From: Eudorina sp. 2006-703-Eu-15
Taxonomy: Eukaryota > Chlorophyta > Chlorophyceae > Chlamydomonadales > Volvocaceae
Direction: 5' to 3'
DNA: 64,000 bases
Assembly: GCA_003117195.1 (NCBI GenBank)
Contig: BDSI01000024.1
Coordinates: 719,168 to 783,167 of the forward strand
Part shown: positions 45,601 to 59,542 of the stretch, piece by piece
How positions within the stretch are numbered: the first letter of the stretch is position 1
Layout: every line of letters starts with the position of its first letter
The notes under the pieces: generated by a model
The model's input: the letters and a program-made list of their open reading frames with translations, nothing else
Database searches by the model: none
Told to the model about the DNA's origin: nothing
Translations under genes and position numbers: made by a program

Positions 45601-47387
45601 GTCTTGTTTCCGCAACTCTGTCTCATCTGAATATGCCGCCCGGGTCAACTGTTGGGGAGCCCGGGGGTCCACACATCTGTTGGGGGCGTAGGGCCCCTTC
45701 CGTGAGGCCCCTGTGCGGGTTCCCGGAGCCTCCCGGCAAGACAACAAGGCTCGCTGCTGTCTGCCAGCGAGTCGGAGCGAATAAAGGCTGAGGGACAATC
45801 ATGCAATTGCGTCATTGAGATTGCGTCGTTACCCTTCGCGCGTGCCACCTCGCGCGCTGCCCTCCAGCACGTTGAAGAATATGCGTCCTCCCACCGCATT
45901 TCGTTCGCACAATCATCCCTCAGCGGCGAGTATCAAGCCACCAGGCCCTGCTGGGCTCCAGGCTCGATGCAGCCGCAACGAGCGTGCCAGGGGGTGACAC
46001 TGGCAGCACGGGGCGAGCGTTGCTGGGAGCCGCCATGGCCCTCCCCGCAGAGCATGGCAACGGAGTCGCGGCGGTGCTGCTGACGGCGTTGCCGTTCGGG
46101 CTGGCGGCGGCCACCGGTATGGCGCTGGCGGAAAGCTCGCAGCGACACGGCGAGCGCATTTTGCACATCTCCATGCCGTACATCATTTCAGGTGGGTGGC
46201 GCCCGCCGCTGGCGCTTTCGATGCTGGCCTAGAGGGTCTCGGTACGTGACGTTTTGGAAGCCTACACGCGTTCCGGTGCCGCTGCAGGATCTGCTGCTGT
46301 TATCGGCTCTCTTGCCGGTCTGCAGATAGGTTCAGCCGAGGTCATATTGACGCGGTGCACAAGTGGTCATAACCTTGCATTTCGTGCACCTGGACGTTTC
46401 CCTTGCATGTGACTGTATCGCTACCGTGCGATCGCCCGGTATGGTCACCCAACCCGTACACAGGCGCGGCGTTGACGTTGTACTCTCGGGCGGCCTCCCG
46501 CTCTCCCTGGCTGGGCTTCCTGGCGCTGAGCCTGGGCGTGGTGCGTAGGGCGACCACATCTCTGGGGCGGGAGGTCGATGGGACTGTGGGACGTATCAAA
46601 TTGCTCTCGCAGCGCTGCCTCCCCTTTGCCTGTAAGCTGCAAGCTGCCCCTTCTCGGCCCAATTATCAAACCCTTGAACCACGACCACAGGTTGGTGTCT
46701 ACTCTGGGAGCGGGACCTCGTTATCCCTGGTTTCGGAGCTGGCCGCAGGTCCCGGATTGGTGGTCGCCCTGCCCATGTACAACTCGTTAGGTGCGTTCGT
46801 AGCTCCAATTGGAGTGGGCAAGCGCACGATATCATCCATGCGGCAGGTCATGCTCGGGCGTGGGACGCGATTGGCGGGGCCGACTCCACGGGGGCAGGAC
46901 CAAAGGTGCATGCAGGAGAGACCTCACATGGACGGGGGAGGGGTTCCCCTGGTAGGTAGGCACCGACGATCCCTTTGTGGGGTCCGCTATGGCATTTCGT
47001 TTATTCAGGGGACCAGGCCATGCAGCTGTGGGACCGTATGTCCATGTGCGGGCACGCAAGGTTCAGGCTCCCACCTTCGCAAGCGATCTAACAGCAAAAT
47101 TACCCACCAGGTCCTGTGCCAGCCAGCGCAGGGGTTCCGAACTCACTTCTGTTTCCCTCGCATGTGCGCCTGCAGGCACACTGGGCGGCTTCCTGGGGCC
47201 TGCCATCGTCGGTTGGCTGGTGCAGCGGGCCCGCAGCTCCGGTGCAACCGTGGGTGGGAGCGGCACCGCAGCCGCAATCCAAAGCGGTGGCTTCGGCGTG
47301 TCCGCGGTGGTGCTGGGGTCGGCGCTGTTTCTATCGGGCGTCCTCGTGCTCCTGCTGGGGGCGGCCATCAGCCGCAGAGCGCGATAG
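42649..47387 (+). CDS. MFS transporter, anion:cation symporter type
   Basis: A twelve-helix secondary transporter that probably moves an organic anion with H+ or Na+. Ten exons: 42649-42870, 43274-43480, 43877-44036, 44357-44438, 44807-45043, 45360-45462, 45924-46191, 46464-46540, 46691-46790 and 47176-47387, total 555 residues with all phases closing. The start at 42649 is in frame with exon 1; an upstream exon cannot be excluded. MCYVDRTSLAFAA in helix 1 and RLLLGATEAGAFPGMWY in helix 4 match the ACS signatures. GAIKFIRDIASFGIIFWAPT is helix 7, HGNGVAAVLLTALPF helix 8, and AAGPGLVVALPMYNSLG followed by TLGGFLGPAIVGW helix 11. The loop between helices 6 and 7 (exon 5) is Gly/Ser-rich. Acceptors of exons 3 and 7 are weak. 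Intron 9 holds a decayed LINE tail near 46965-47010. Substrate unknown. Confidence 0.87.
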
Positions 47388-49404
47388 ACACAGCAAAAAA
47401 TAGTATGATGTAGCCGCGCTGGGGCCCAACTGCCAACCGTGTGAAACCGTGTGCGCTCAGAGGCAGCCTTAGGAAACCGTATCAGCCCCATGCGTCTCTC
47501 TGAGTTTCTGAGTTTACACACAGCTCACACATGCAGCAGCTTCCCAGACGGCGCGCGCACGACTATGCACTCCCGCTCGCGCGGCGCGTTAACCACCACA
47601 CCCCGCCGTGCTCCCCCGTGCTCAGACGCAGCTTCCCACACGCGTGCGCGCTCAACTGCCAGCTCCCACTCGTGCGCCTGCCGACCAGCGCCAACTGCCC
47701 GTGTGCGTCACTACAGTCAGGTAGCTTGCGAGCCGGGCCGCCGTACAACGACCTGCTCGCACTCGCGCAGCTGCGGACTCCCAAGTCAACTCCTGTACGG
47801 CTGAGGGGGTTGGGGTGCCGTACATGAGTTAGTTGGGGGTTAGTCGGAGCTGTCCTAGAACCTACATCATACTATTTTTTCACAGCAGCGCAGTGGCGCA
47901 GAGTGGGGGCGTTGGAAGTCTCGAATCAGGTGATGCGGCGGGACGAGGCGGCGCGCGAGGCATTGTTGACATTGAGGGCGCCGAGCGGTGACCGGTGACG
48001 ACGACGTGCTGGAGTGAGGTCCGACTGTGTGTGAGCGTGCGTGCGCGCGGCTGCAGGCTGTGCCGAATGCCTGCAAGGGAGAGGCAGGTGTGAAGCATCG
48101 CGTGGCGGCGTGTGGTTTAGGCAGCCTCGATGCATATCCTTGGCGGCCGGAATGCCGCTTGCGCGCGGTGTGATTCGGTTTGCAGGTTGGGTTGGGCGCA
48201 GGCATTCATTGAATTGCCGAGGTACAGGGGCGTTCCGGCCGCAACGTGTCAGGAACCAAGCATTCGGAGGGGATGAAATGTGGCCGTGACAGAGCCAGTG
48301 GCGTTCTACGGATCGGGCTGGGTGGAGCTGCGGGAACGGCGTTTCTGGCTGTCCGGACAACAAAGGTCTCACGCCGAGATTCTCACCTGCGCACGTCGCA
48401 AGTGTCCGTTGCAAAGCGTTTCAGACTGACTCCCGGTGGAGCAGTGCAACGTATCTAAGGGCGCCGTCCACAATGCGCCAGCGGCGCTCCGTGCGACAGC
48501 CTACTCAAGCCTTAGCGCAATGCGCCACATGTCTCAGCGCGCCAGCGCGACGGACTAGGTTGCTCGGAGGTGTCACCCAGGTCATTGCCTCCCAACTGCC
48601 TGTCCGCGGCCACATGCGCAGGAGGGTTCTTCACACGCCGCAGATGCAACGTGAGGGCGTTTCCCGCCCGGCTGTGTGTGATCGAGCTTCGCGTAAATCC
48701 TGACATCAGGTTTATGTATGCCATGGTGCGATTACATCGATAGCCGGGCTAGGCACGCTGCCATGGCCCCCGAGTCGGTTTTGGTTCTGATCGCAAGAAT
48801 ATGTGATGTAGGCCAGGGAAGTCCCAGGCCGCCCCCATGCTCCGCATGCACAGTGCCTCCTGCTCGTCAAGGTCCCTTGGCACACGAAACTGTAAGTATG
48901 AAATCCATGTCATCCGTACTAGCAGTCCTCTGAAAAGTGTAGTCCTGTGAAAACTTAGCTGTACTCGAGCTTCAGCACGAACCGAGAGGAACGTTTTTGC
49001 GCACCCTACCACTTCAGCACTCCTCTCCAATCTGCCTGCCGCAAGTAACTGGACCCAAAACGGTACGGGGGTCCGTGATCCCCACGGGCATGTGGCTGAT
49101 TGATATCGTGTCAAACCAAATGGACCCTCTCAAACGACCCTCTCGTTCGCCTCACTGAAAAAAGGCAGACCACTCACATGCATATGATACGCCGAGCATT
49201 GCGCACGCAGGCCATGAAAAGGCCACACTCAAAGCACGTTCACCCTTGCCCGAGGCCCTCTGCACGCTCAGCTGAGACTGTCACTGGCCTCGTCACTGGC
49301 CCCTCATTGCTCAGCGAGTAATTGCGGTTGTTGCTCCGCCAACCACAAAACCGTCCCCCCAATCCGCCCCTGACCCACAAAACCTTATAGCCACACTGCG
49401 GCAT
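47388..49404. other. Intergenic between convergent genes
   Basis: The transporter and the ArfGAP converge here. I see no gene and no clear repeat; small frames on both strands lack recognisable domains. Confidence 0.5.
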
Positions 49405-49409
49405 TTACA
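49405..49409 (-). terminator. TGTAA polyadenylation signal of the ArfGAP gene
   Basis: TTACA on the plus strand, 25 bases after the ArfGAP stop. Confidence 0.6.
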
Positions 49410-49433
49410 TGGCCCGAGACACGGAGACATGCT

Positions 49434-52400
49434 TTACCATTTGCCCCACTCCTCCTCGCCATCTGACTCCCGTGCGCCGTGGTTGAGTGCTGGCATGCTC
49501 TTGGATTTGTGTGTGGGCGCCGCTGCTTTTGTACCCGCCGTCCGCGCTGTTTGAGCCGGCGCAGCTGATCGAGTTGAAGTGGCCGAGCCTTTCCCGCCAT
49601 CCTTGGCCCAGTCGGCCCAGCCTACGCCCAAGGGACATGTGCGGCGAAGTGAAGGCAAGCGTCACCAACCAGCGGCTACAAATGCAAGGCCTCGAGGCTG
49701 CGGACTATGGACATGCACACGCGCCATTCGCCATCCACGCTAGACACAGACGCAACTGAAGTAATCGCGCAGATTGCAGTGGCGCTAGCGTGATGCTGTT
49801 CCTGCGGTTGGCAGTCAGCTACGACCACGATGCAAGACCAGACCCCAATCCTTGCACGTACCGTCATTGTTGTCGCCATCTGCTCCATCGTCATCAAAAC
49901 CCGTGAAGCCGCCGGCTCCCGACCTGCCCCCGGTAGCGCCGCCAAAGCGAGCGCTGGGCTGGCGGCCCTGCCCCTGGTCTGCATCGGTTTGGATGCGGCT
50001 GTACTGCTGGGAGCTAGTGGAAATGCCGGCGTTGTCCAGCGCGCCTGCGGGAAAGCCAAGCCCCCCCCCACACACAGTGTCAGGATGGAGGCCAGGACGC
50101 GACAAGCCACCTGTGCAGCCTGACCTCCACTGACTGAGCAGGTAGTGGAGACCAGGCTGCACAACGATGCTGTCGCCGCTTGTGCCTGGGATGCGCAGCC
50201 CCTATGTGCCCTGCCAAGAGATGAAGCAGCATTTCATGCATTAACCCTCCCCCCCCATTCCCGGAAACCCATCATAAGCCAGAACATCTGGGACCTGCAT
50301 CCAACCCATTGCCCCCACTTCACGTGTCCAATTCCATGGAGCCAACGGGACGCACTGTAGCAACGCACCCCCACGACTGGACGCAAATGCCGCGGACGCC
50401 ACCGCTGCCGCCCGCTGCGACCCCAGGTCCACCGCGTAACCCTGCTGACGGGCCGCCTGTTCCACCGTGGAGGCCACCTTGGCGTAGAAGCCAGTCAGCG
50501 CTGAGAAGCTCGTCTGGAACAAAGAGCAAGGGGGCACGATGCACGCAGCAGGCGAGCATCAGACCAGTAGACCCAGCACAGGAAGCCACAGGCATGTAGC
50601 CCGGCATCAACTCCGCAGCAAACGCGTTGCCGAACCCAGAGCACCGTAATAACGCGCAGTTCCCTGTGTCATGATCCCGAGAATGCGCACGGCCATATCA
50701 CACCGATGTCTCTACGAAACAGAAAAAGTTCCGGGTCCTCTCCCGCTGCATCCAAGCAAGTCGACACGGCCCACTTGGATCACATCCCCGGATCCTAATC
50801 GCCACCCGAACAATCAACATGCCGCTTCCTTTGATCCACACCTGCGCCGCAGTCGTCGCCTTCTCGCCAATCACTTTCGCATTGTGGCTGATGGTCTCCG
50901 CGACATGTTTCTCGTGCAGCGTCTGGCTGATCTGCGCCGAACCACTGCGGGACAGTCATGTAGAGGGCACGGGGCGAGGCAAAACAGAAACCGCATCACA
51001 TAATAGAACGTCACCCGTACGCGCATTGTGCACCAAGTTTACAGAGACATCAGGCAGGGATGCGTAATCCATTACAGCAAACCACGTATTGTCAATGCCC
51101 GGACCAGTTTCCTGAATATGGTAAGCCCGGTCCTCGTATTCCCATAACCCAGACCGATCCAGTCACATGCGTTTTCCGTCGCTTCGCGGCTGCCGTAAGA
51201 GCAAGAATTCACCCACATCAGCGGACTTCGCCGATGCCTGCCATTGTCTGCAGGAAACGGCGAGCCAGCGAACAAACCGATGCCACACAATTGCATGAAC
51301 AGACCGTACTCACGTTCTGACGACTTGCGTCGCTGTTTTGGCGGCGCTCTCTGCCGCCTTTGTGACAGTCGTCAAAGTTGAGGATAGCAAGTTGCTCAGG
51401 TCATCGACACCGCCCTGCGCCTTCGCCCGCGGAGGTGGTGTCGACCCGAACCCCACGTACTTGCCGCCCTGGCTGGGTGGAACGCCCTCAGGTCGAGTGG
51501 CGTTCTCCTGCATTCACGGAAGAGGCAGGCAGCGGCAGGCCCTGTGCATGCGGCAGCATCGCGTTGGATTGCGGCAACGCCAGCCCAAATATGAGAAGGC
51601 GGCAACTGGAGCTCGGCTAACACGAGCATCTCGAACCAAAGCCCCCACCTGAATCTTACGAGCAAAGAAGCCCTCCTTGTTCGCGGCCGACGCCTCCAGC
51701 TGTGCCCGCGTGTACTCGCTGCCCTTCGAAAATCCGCTTGACGCCGCCTACGCAGTCCCATATCCGATTCGTAATTATGTGCGTCAACCGAGCTGTGCGA
51801 AAGATGCTACGGTCCAGCGCTATCCTCCACGACGCCCCATGAGCCATTTGATGCGCGCGTGATCAAAATAACTTGCAACCAACCAGCCCGTGAATCTCGT
51901 ATAAACATAGGTTGTACCAAAACACCGATGCGCGTTATGCAGGGATGAAGTTTGGCTGAGACAACAGCACCTACCGCGCCTCCACTGCCGGCGTCATTGC
52001 CCCAATCGCCCCAGTCGTCATTCTTCTGCCGCGGCCCCATGGGTTTCGAGGCAGTCGCGCCACGTGAGCTGGCCGTTGTCGTGGGGGCCCCGACCTCTGA
52101 CGGTGGCGGTGGCGTGTAGTCGCGCCCCTCCACATCGGCTCTCAGCTTCTCCCGGTAAAACTACATGATCATATGGTACACACGCTGTTCAGCAAACTGG
52201 GCCTAACTGCAACTTGGCAATCCCAACATCCCCCGCCCTTGCACCACCAGCACCACCACCACCACCTGCAGGCAACACCTTTCGGACGGACACACCGCAC
52301 CTCTGCCGCACGGCTATTGTACTTGTCCTTGATTTCCATATGCTTTTCCACGCCATACTGCTTGAGAAATGCATTCAGCTTCCCGTTGCCACCCAGCTGC

Positions 52401-52862
52401 ATTTTCTTGAGCTGGTCCGTGGACCATGAATCCATCGTCACGGATCTGGACAGCAGCAATCACTGGTATTGGCCATGGTGTGATGAAGACCTTCAGCCAT
52501 AAGCGCCCCTTCGTCTGCGTACCTGACGAAGCTGATATGCACGCCCAGGCCCCTGTGCCGCCCGCTGCACTCCAGGCACATAAATATCCCATATGATACT
52601 GTCAAGATGAAGCACATTGGTAAGTTTTACCGCCTGACAGTTGCGGGTTCGCCAACCATCAAGCGACGATCCTGCACTGCCGGTCCTTACCTGATGCCCA
52701 CTGAGGATTTTTCATCTCACAGTCCGAGCAAACCTAAGCGCAATAACAATTGACATAAGGGCACCGGACGCGAAGTTACTCAAGGCGAGCAGTTATGCAC
52801 ACCCGATTATCCGGACGCGACTGCAGCTCGCGGAGGATAGCAAGCGCCTCCGCCGAAGCCAT
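49434..52862 (-). CDS. ARF GTPase-activating protein, ARFGAP1/AGD7 class
   Basis: It stimulates GTP hydrolysis by Arf on Golgi membranes and COPI vesicles. Eleven exons: 52803-52862, 52691-52733, 52523-52598, 52301-52445, 51975-52160, 51649-51723, 51314-51507, 50842-50944, 50369-50513, 49862-50044 and 49434-49621, giving 465 residues; every junction is GT-AG and in phase. The ArfGAP zinc finger is complete: C22, C25, C42 and C45 with C-x2-C-x16-C-x2-C spacing, and the arginine finger R50 ([20 protein letters not shown]). The domain continues with [17 protein letters not shown] and [33 protein letters not shown] and [18 protein letters not shown] are specific to this class. The tail GWADWAKD and final EEEWGKW are Trp motifs of the ARFGAP1 type. 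Nothing is missing. Confidence 0.95.
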
Positions 52863-53463
52863 TCTGCAGAATCAATTACGAAAACAATAACAAGCAGACG
52901 AAGGTGCTACTCAATAACTAGGTTCTTTTGTGCCGAGAATCACACTAACTATCTACCAGCATCTAGAAAGGGATTTCAGCGAATGTCAGGCAGGTAGGCG
53001 AATGCGTTCACAGCAAAGGGGTTCTGTTACTGGCGCCAAAGTGCTGAGGCCACTACGATTCCAATAAAGTCGCAGTATCTCTATTGCGGTCACCAATGAT
53101 ATGCAAATACATACAGTAATCTGATGGACAAGAAAGGAAAAACCGTTGCACCGTACGGCAGAATTGGCCCGTTGCAAGCACAACACAACACAACTCAACA
53201 CTATGCAACGCAAACTACTAAACTAACACATTACACTAACACATTAAATTACAGGCAAAGTGCAGGCATACACACAACACAACACAACACAACACAACAC
53301 AACACAACACAACACAACACAACACAACACAACACAACACAACACAACACAACACAACACAACACAACACAACACAACACAACGCAACACAACACAACAC
53401 AACGCAACACAGCACAGCACAGCAACATCAGAACACAATAACATAACAACACAACAACACTTT
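52863..53463. other. Upstream of ArfGAP, ending in a satellite
   Basis: No gene is seen. The first part should contain the ArfGAP promoter; the remainder is rich in AACAC units. Confidence 0.5.
53272..53424. repeat. (AACAC)n microsatellite
   Basis: About 30 pentamer units, nearly perfect for the first 110 bases, then with AACGC and AGCAC variants. Confidence 0.95.
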
Positions 53464-54365
53464 TGGTTATGATCTTACGTCGCTGGAACAGCTTCAGCGT
53501 ATATTTCAGGAACGGCTAGCTGCCAGTGATGCGAGTCATGAGAAGTTGCTGGCGATGCTGTCTGCAGACAATTTTGCCGCACAATTTCGTGAAGCCGTAT
53601 CACCTGCTGCTGCGACACCGGCGGATGCCTTTGGCGCCGCCAAGGCTAAGTGGGAAACGACAGCCTGGGAGCCGGGAAAGGAGACTTTCCGAGCGCTGCT
53701 GAAGCATATGCCCACTGAGCACCTTGTTGAAGAGGTCTTTGTTCGGCTCGGCGAGACCGATGCCGCCCTGTCGACGTGCATCGGCGTATCAGGAGATCAT
53801 GGGCGGACGCGTGGATGCGCTAGAGTCGACATCAAAGGACCTGGTTGAGCGCATACAAGTCTTGGAGGAGGCCTCGGATCAGGTTCAGGCGGAGCACAGG
53901 GCCATGCGGGAGGCCCTCCTGCAGCGTCGTTCGTCATCAAGCGACGCTTCAACTTCGGATTCCCCTTCAGCGCGGCCCACGGAGGAACGCGTTAAGAATC
54001 TGACTGGCGCACAGCTGAAAAAGCTTCAAGAGGGTGTCTGGAGTGACGTTCTAGGGGCGGGGGCGGGTGAGTTCGGAGCTCATTTCCTTCGCTGCTGGAT
54101 GTCGAGCAAGGGCAGGTGGTGTGCTGTAGTTGAGATGGATCCCGGCAAACGGAGCGCGTTCACTAGGCTGATCAGCAAGGCGAGGCAGGAGGCGGGGACG
54201 GGTGTAGTGGTTACGCCGTATCTTTCCCCGGCGGTGCTGGAACTGAGAAAGCAGAGGACGGAGGTCTTCCGATCCCTGCTGGCCAGCGGTCTGTCCCCCA
54301 AATGGTCGGGGCAGGCGGACATCAAATACTTGCGAGACGGCAACAGCGTGATGTACGAGTTCTAA
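53464..54365 (+). pseudogene. Retroelement ORF1-like fragment, frameshifted
   Basis: The first frame reads ERLAASDASHEKLLAMLSAD and ends near 53775. The second frame goes on with EIMGGRVDALESTSKDLVER, a short coiled coil, then AQLKKLQEGVWSDVLG and a basic end (GLSPKWSGQADIKYLRDG) before the stop at 54365. Coiled coil plus a C-terminal nucleic-acid-binding-like domain resembles LINE ORF1 proteins, but this is a weak inference. No ORF2 follows. The frames overlap at 53724-53848, so one indel separates them. Confidence 0.4.
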
Positions 54366-54404
54366 TTCGTAGCAATCTCTCGGTACGTGACTTTTTTTTC
54401 TATC

Positions 54405-55510
<1,106 letters not shown>

Positions 55511-56277
55511 AGACTTCGAGCTCCTTGGTCGGGCGGTCCATGAGCCACCTGGCTCGTCTGGGCATTACGAGCTCGTGAAGCTTGTAACGACTGAACTGAA
55601 CTGAACTGCAAGCAGGAGCGAGCGACGAGCGAGTGCAAGTTGCCCTTGCAGCATGTGCTAAGCCGCATATTCATGGGGCTGCAATTTAATATAGCTGAGA
55701 TGATAGTCGCGGTCTATTCGGCCAAAGCCCACTGTGTGCCCCCGATAAAGGTGAAAGCGAGGTAATGATGGCGATGTGGGTTGCATATCCAATATGTGCA
55801 CGCTGATATTTGTCGACCGAGTTGATTGGTTCACCCGTTGACACAATGCAAAGTTAGGAGGCAGTGTGGACGGTAGTCATTCGCCGTACAGCTGTCCACC
55901 CTACCCGAAGGTCATGCCCTACAGAAACCAAGCCTGGCGAACGAACTAAGCCACAGCATCCAAGGCAGCGAACAATCGCGCTGCCAAAAAATCGACAAAC
56001 GAGACACAGCCACCGCAAAACCCGAACCCGCAGTCGGCGCTCCCTGCCCCGCGCAAAATTTGACCTGTCAGGCACCGTTGGTGCTTTGTCCCGTTACGGT
56101 TCCCGAGCAGGTTGGTTGGTTAAGACGTACTGGTGGTTGTACGGCAGGCGATCGCACGGTCGTTCGTGCTGCTATTTATGTGGCAACGCGAGCGAAGTTT
56201 GACGCTGTTCTCTTTCTCTCCAAGACCGAAGCGTGAGCTCATTACCTTGCTTCTAAGCGATAGAGACAGCCAAGGGT
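55511..56277. other. Spacer, no gene recognised
   Basis: Nothing recognisable between the first repeat element and an inverted LINE tail. Confidence 0.45.
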
Positions 56278-56420
56278 CATGAATGAATGAATGAATGTTA
56301 CAGCGGACCCCCACGGGATCATCGGTGTATACCAGAGCAAGCCCCAGTAGGCCCCACCGCCAAGGCGGCAGGTCACCTCCACACCACAACGCCGCACCGG
56401 TCATGTAACGTGACAGGATA
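56278..56420 (-). mobile_element. 3' end of a CATT-tailed non-LTR retrotransposon, copy 4
   Basis: The minus strand ends GGTCCGCTGTAACATTCATT with further ATTC units. Upstream it matches 26700-26833 (TGGTATACACCGGTGATCCC region). Confidence 0.65.
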
Positions 56421-58326
56421 AGAGGAGGGACCAGTCGCCGTCCCTGAACGGCGCGGCGATGCCTGGCATTCAACACAGATATTGTCAGCCGTGCCTAACC
56501 CTCATTGGGGCCTGACAGACCGTCCACGCGTCAAGGACTCGAAAATCGCCGTCGGCACTACACACCACCCTCTGTGATGAACAGTTGGTACATCCCAGCA
56601 ACTCAAAACGCTCTCGGGTTCAAGCCTGCAGCGTGTAGCCCTCGCCTCCTCTAAATCACAACTTATTGGGTGCCTTGGGTATTGCAAATGGCGGCGAGGT
56701 GTACGACGCCTCGTCGCCGTCACGTGGCACGCCTTCCTTGAGAATTGTATTTTAACCAACCCTGTCCGATCGGTGGAACAAATTGGGCAGCAGGGTAAGC
56801 TGCATAGGCGGCCGTGCCATGCAGCCCCGGTCTGGTCCCTGAGCGTCCTGGCGATTTGAGCCATAGTGTAATGTGCGGTGCAGCGGGTGGAGGGTTGTGG
56901 GTTCGCTGTGCAGTTGCGCCAACCGCAGCTTCTTTTTGCAAATTGTAGCAAGCTAGCAACCGTTGCAAGGTGGACCCTTGAGTCACGACCGGGCGTTCCA
57001 ACGACGCAGATAGCTCGTAGGCGCCTCATATCATCAACCCCTACCAAGGACTGTGCACCCATCCTCCTTCACCCCTGGGGGGTCATGCAGCCATACCGGC
57101 CAACAGCGCCAGGATTGCCTCTCCAGGAAACCGCGCCAGACCCGCCGAATCACGTGCCGGGGAGGAAGAAGCAGCTGCCGAAGGAAGCGTGTGTACGAGC
57201 GTTGACTCTCGATGTGCACGGCGAATTTCGAGTAATGTGAAGCGGCTGGTCAGTCGTAGCAGACCTCATCGGCTTATTGTCACAATGCCTCAGACAGAGA
57301 GGCAGCCGGCCGGACGACTCTTAGGGTCTGGATGGGACGATACGCAGTACGGGAACTTTGGCGTGTAAACATCCTGGTTGCATCACTGCCACATTAACAT
57401 CCCGAAGGCGCGATGAAGCCCTGCTCACACCCGATCATCGCAGCCCCTCAATTCCGACATGGCCAAGAGCTCCGCAAGTACCACTTAAGTTCTGCCTGGC
57501 AACCCCACAAGCGCCTCACCAACTACATCACCGCGCCCACGACGGGAGAAACGCCGTGCGAAGGGCCTGCGGGTGTGTACCTCAAAGGGGTGCGCTGTGA
57601 GAGTGCGAGTCCCTGCGAGTCCAAGGCGCTGGGCTATGGATGCCGCGACGGGAAGGGGCGAATGGTCAGCGAAACCTGGTACGTCGTGCTGTCCAGTGCT
57701 GTCAGTGCAAGCCTTTCCATGATGGTTTCAAGCCTGTTCAGGAGGATTCCACGTGCTACGCTGTCATGTGCAGCTGACGGCAAGAGTGCGTCCAAGACAC
57801 AGGGGGTGTGGACTGGGCACCGACACAGCATCACACAATGCGACGCCGATATCTGTTACAGAGAGTTGTTCCGCAATAATATCAACATGTGTAAATATCC
57901 TGTATCGTATTGAATCGACCAGGCGAAGCGCTTTCAGCAGGAAAGCGCTTGCCTTAGGTATCGCAAGCCAGATGCTCCTACGTACAGCAGATGGATCCAG
58001 CAACTGTCAACCACCTAACCTAACGCTCAGTGCGTGACCACTCCAAATCCAACCGCTCTGCGACAGTTTCCTCCAAATTGCCACGCCATCAACGGCGCAC
58101 GACAACGCTATAACAACAGGGGTACATGCAGCCCAACCAAATGTTTGTTCAGATATACCTTGCGGCTAAACTTTGTTCGGGCGCTGGGTTGGTATCGCCT
58201 GTGTGTCAATGGCAGTTAATGGCATGTGCTTGGGCAACAGTTGCATGGGGCCGGGCGGTTTTGTCCCGTTCTGTGGTGCTGGGTTGAAAGTGTCTGTGTG
58301 CCTTCTTCCGGGGCTGATGGTTATTC
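56421..58326. other. Spacer, no gene recognised
   Basis: A 186-codon frame (56502-57062 minus) and a 166-codon frame (57413-57913 plus) are present. Neither shows a recognisable domain or the codon bias of nearby genes. Confidence 0.4.
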
Positions 58327-59328
58327 CTTTTTGGGCGGGGCCCCAGCGCGAAGCGCGTTCGGGGGGCCCCGCCCCCTAGGATTGCCCATGTCCGTGTGTG
58401 TGTGTGTGTGTGTGTGTCCGTGTGTCCGGTAACGGCAAAACGTTCATTATCCGCTAACCTAATTCGCTATGTTTGTCATATTAATTGTCCTCTATTGCAA
58501 GGTAACTTTGGTTTGGCTGAAAAAAATTCTTTGCGCACAAACGGTCAAAGTAAAGCTCCGCGGTCCCCATGGACCCGAGTCAACATCCACCCAACGCCTC
58601 TCGCGCTCATGTTTGTTGCAACAGGTGTCGCGTGATGATAACTTGGATTAGGAATGGGCGGCGCGTGCTAAATTGAACTTCGATAGTGTTCTGATGTTTG
58701 AACATCAAGATACCATCAACATCAAGATTTGCCATTCTGTCTTGCCAGATGAATACAAATCAACAATATGTATTGAATCAAAGTTTCAAGATTCAAAGGG
58801 ATAGCGTACCGAGTGCCAACGAGTTCTCCAGTTCCGATGGCACAAAGTCCGGGTCTCACCGCGGCTTTTTCGCACCCTGTTTTTGCCTTACATTTGCTGT
58901 GTAACTATTGATAGCAAACTTTAGAGGTTCACGTCTGCTGCGGGCGTGCAACTGAAGGGTTGCATGCCTGCCGACGGACCAAACAACTACAGTTTCACGG
59001 CAAAACAAGGATGCTTCAAGCTTGCTTTGTGATCATCTGCTTGACAGACGGATGTGGTAGTGCAGAGGCGACTATCGTTACCATAGTGCCGATACGGTGC
59101 CGGCGGCCCGTACTGCAGGATGGTTTCGGGGCTGCCGACGTGTTTGGGCTAGGTGAATCTATGCATGCCGATCCCCCTTCAACATCAACGACACCCCCAA
59201 TGGCAACCTTTCACTCTCTCACACTGTTGCGCGGTAATAGAGTTTTCCTTCAAAAGCAAGCGGCCTGTACGGATTGTAGGGGGCCCCGCCCTTTTTCCGG
59301 CTTCAAGGAAGCCGACCCCCTACTTGTC
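58327..59328. mobile_element. GC-capped repeat element, copy 2
   Basis: This 1,002-base direct copy of 54405-55510 has the same hairpin at the 5' end, the same GC inverted repeat and hairpin at the 3' end, and a short GT run. Identity stops at both ends (CTTTTTGGG and CTACTTGTC), which defines the borders. Confidence 0.7.
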
Positions 59329-59384
59329 TGGTGCAGGGTTAGCGACGTCGGTACGCTGCACGTCAACGGCCGCGCGTTGGGCTG

Positions 59385-59530
59385 GTAGAGCCTGTGGACC
59401 CTGATGGCCACAGGTTGCATGTCCTTGGGGTAGGATCCGGTGGGATGATGGGTATGCACCTGTATGGCAAGCACGCAGCTTGATTGCTGATTCCTCTTGT
59501 AGCGATGATTCCTAATTTTGGTGTATTGTA
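59385..59530 (+). mobile_element. LINE 3' untranslated fragment
   Basis: The GGGGTAGGAT, CCTGTA-GGC and GATGATTCCTAA elements recur in the same order at about 60900-60995, after the coding end of the next LINE. Hence this is the 3' end of another copy of that family. Confidence 0.5.
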
Positions 59531-59542
59531 TTTGCTGCTGAC

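Noticed and set aside
57413..57913. A 166-codon plus-strand frame
   Set aside because: It could be a gene, but it shows no recognisable motif and lies among repeats; not supported enough to call.
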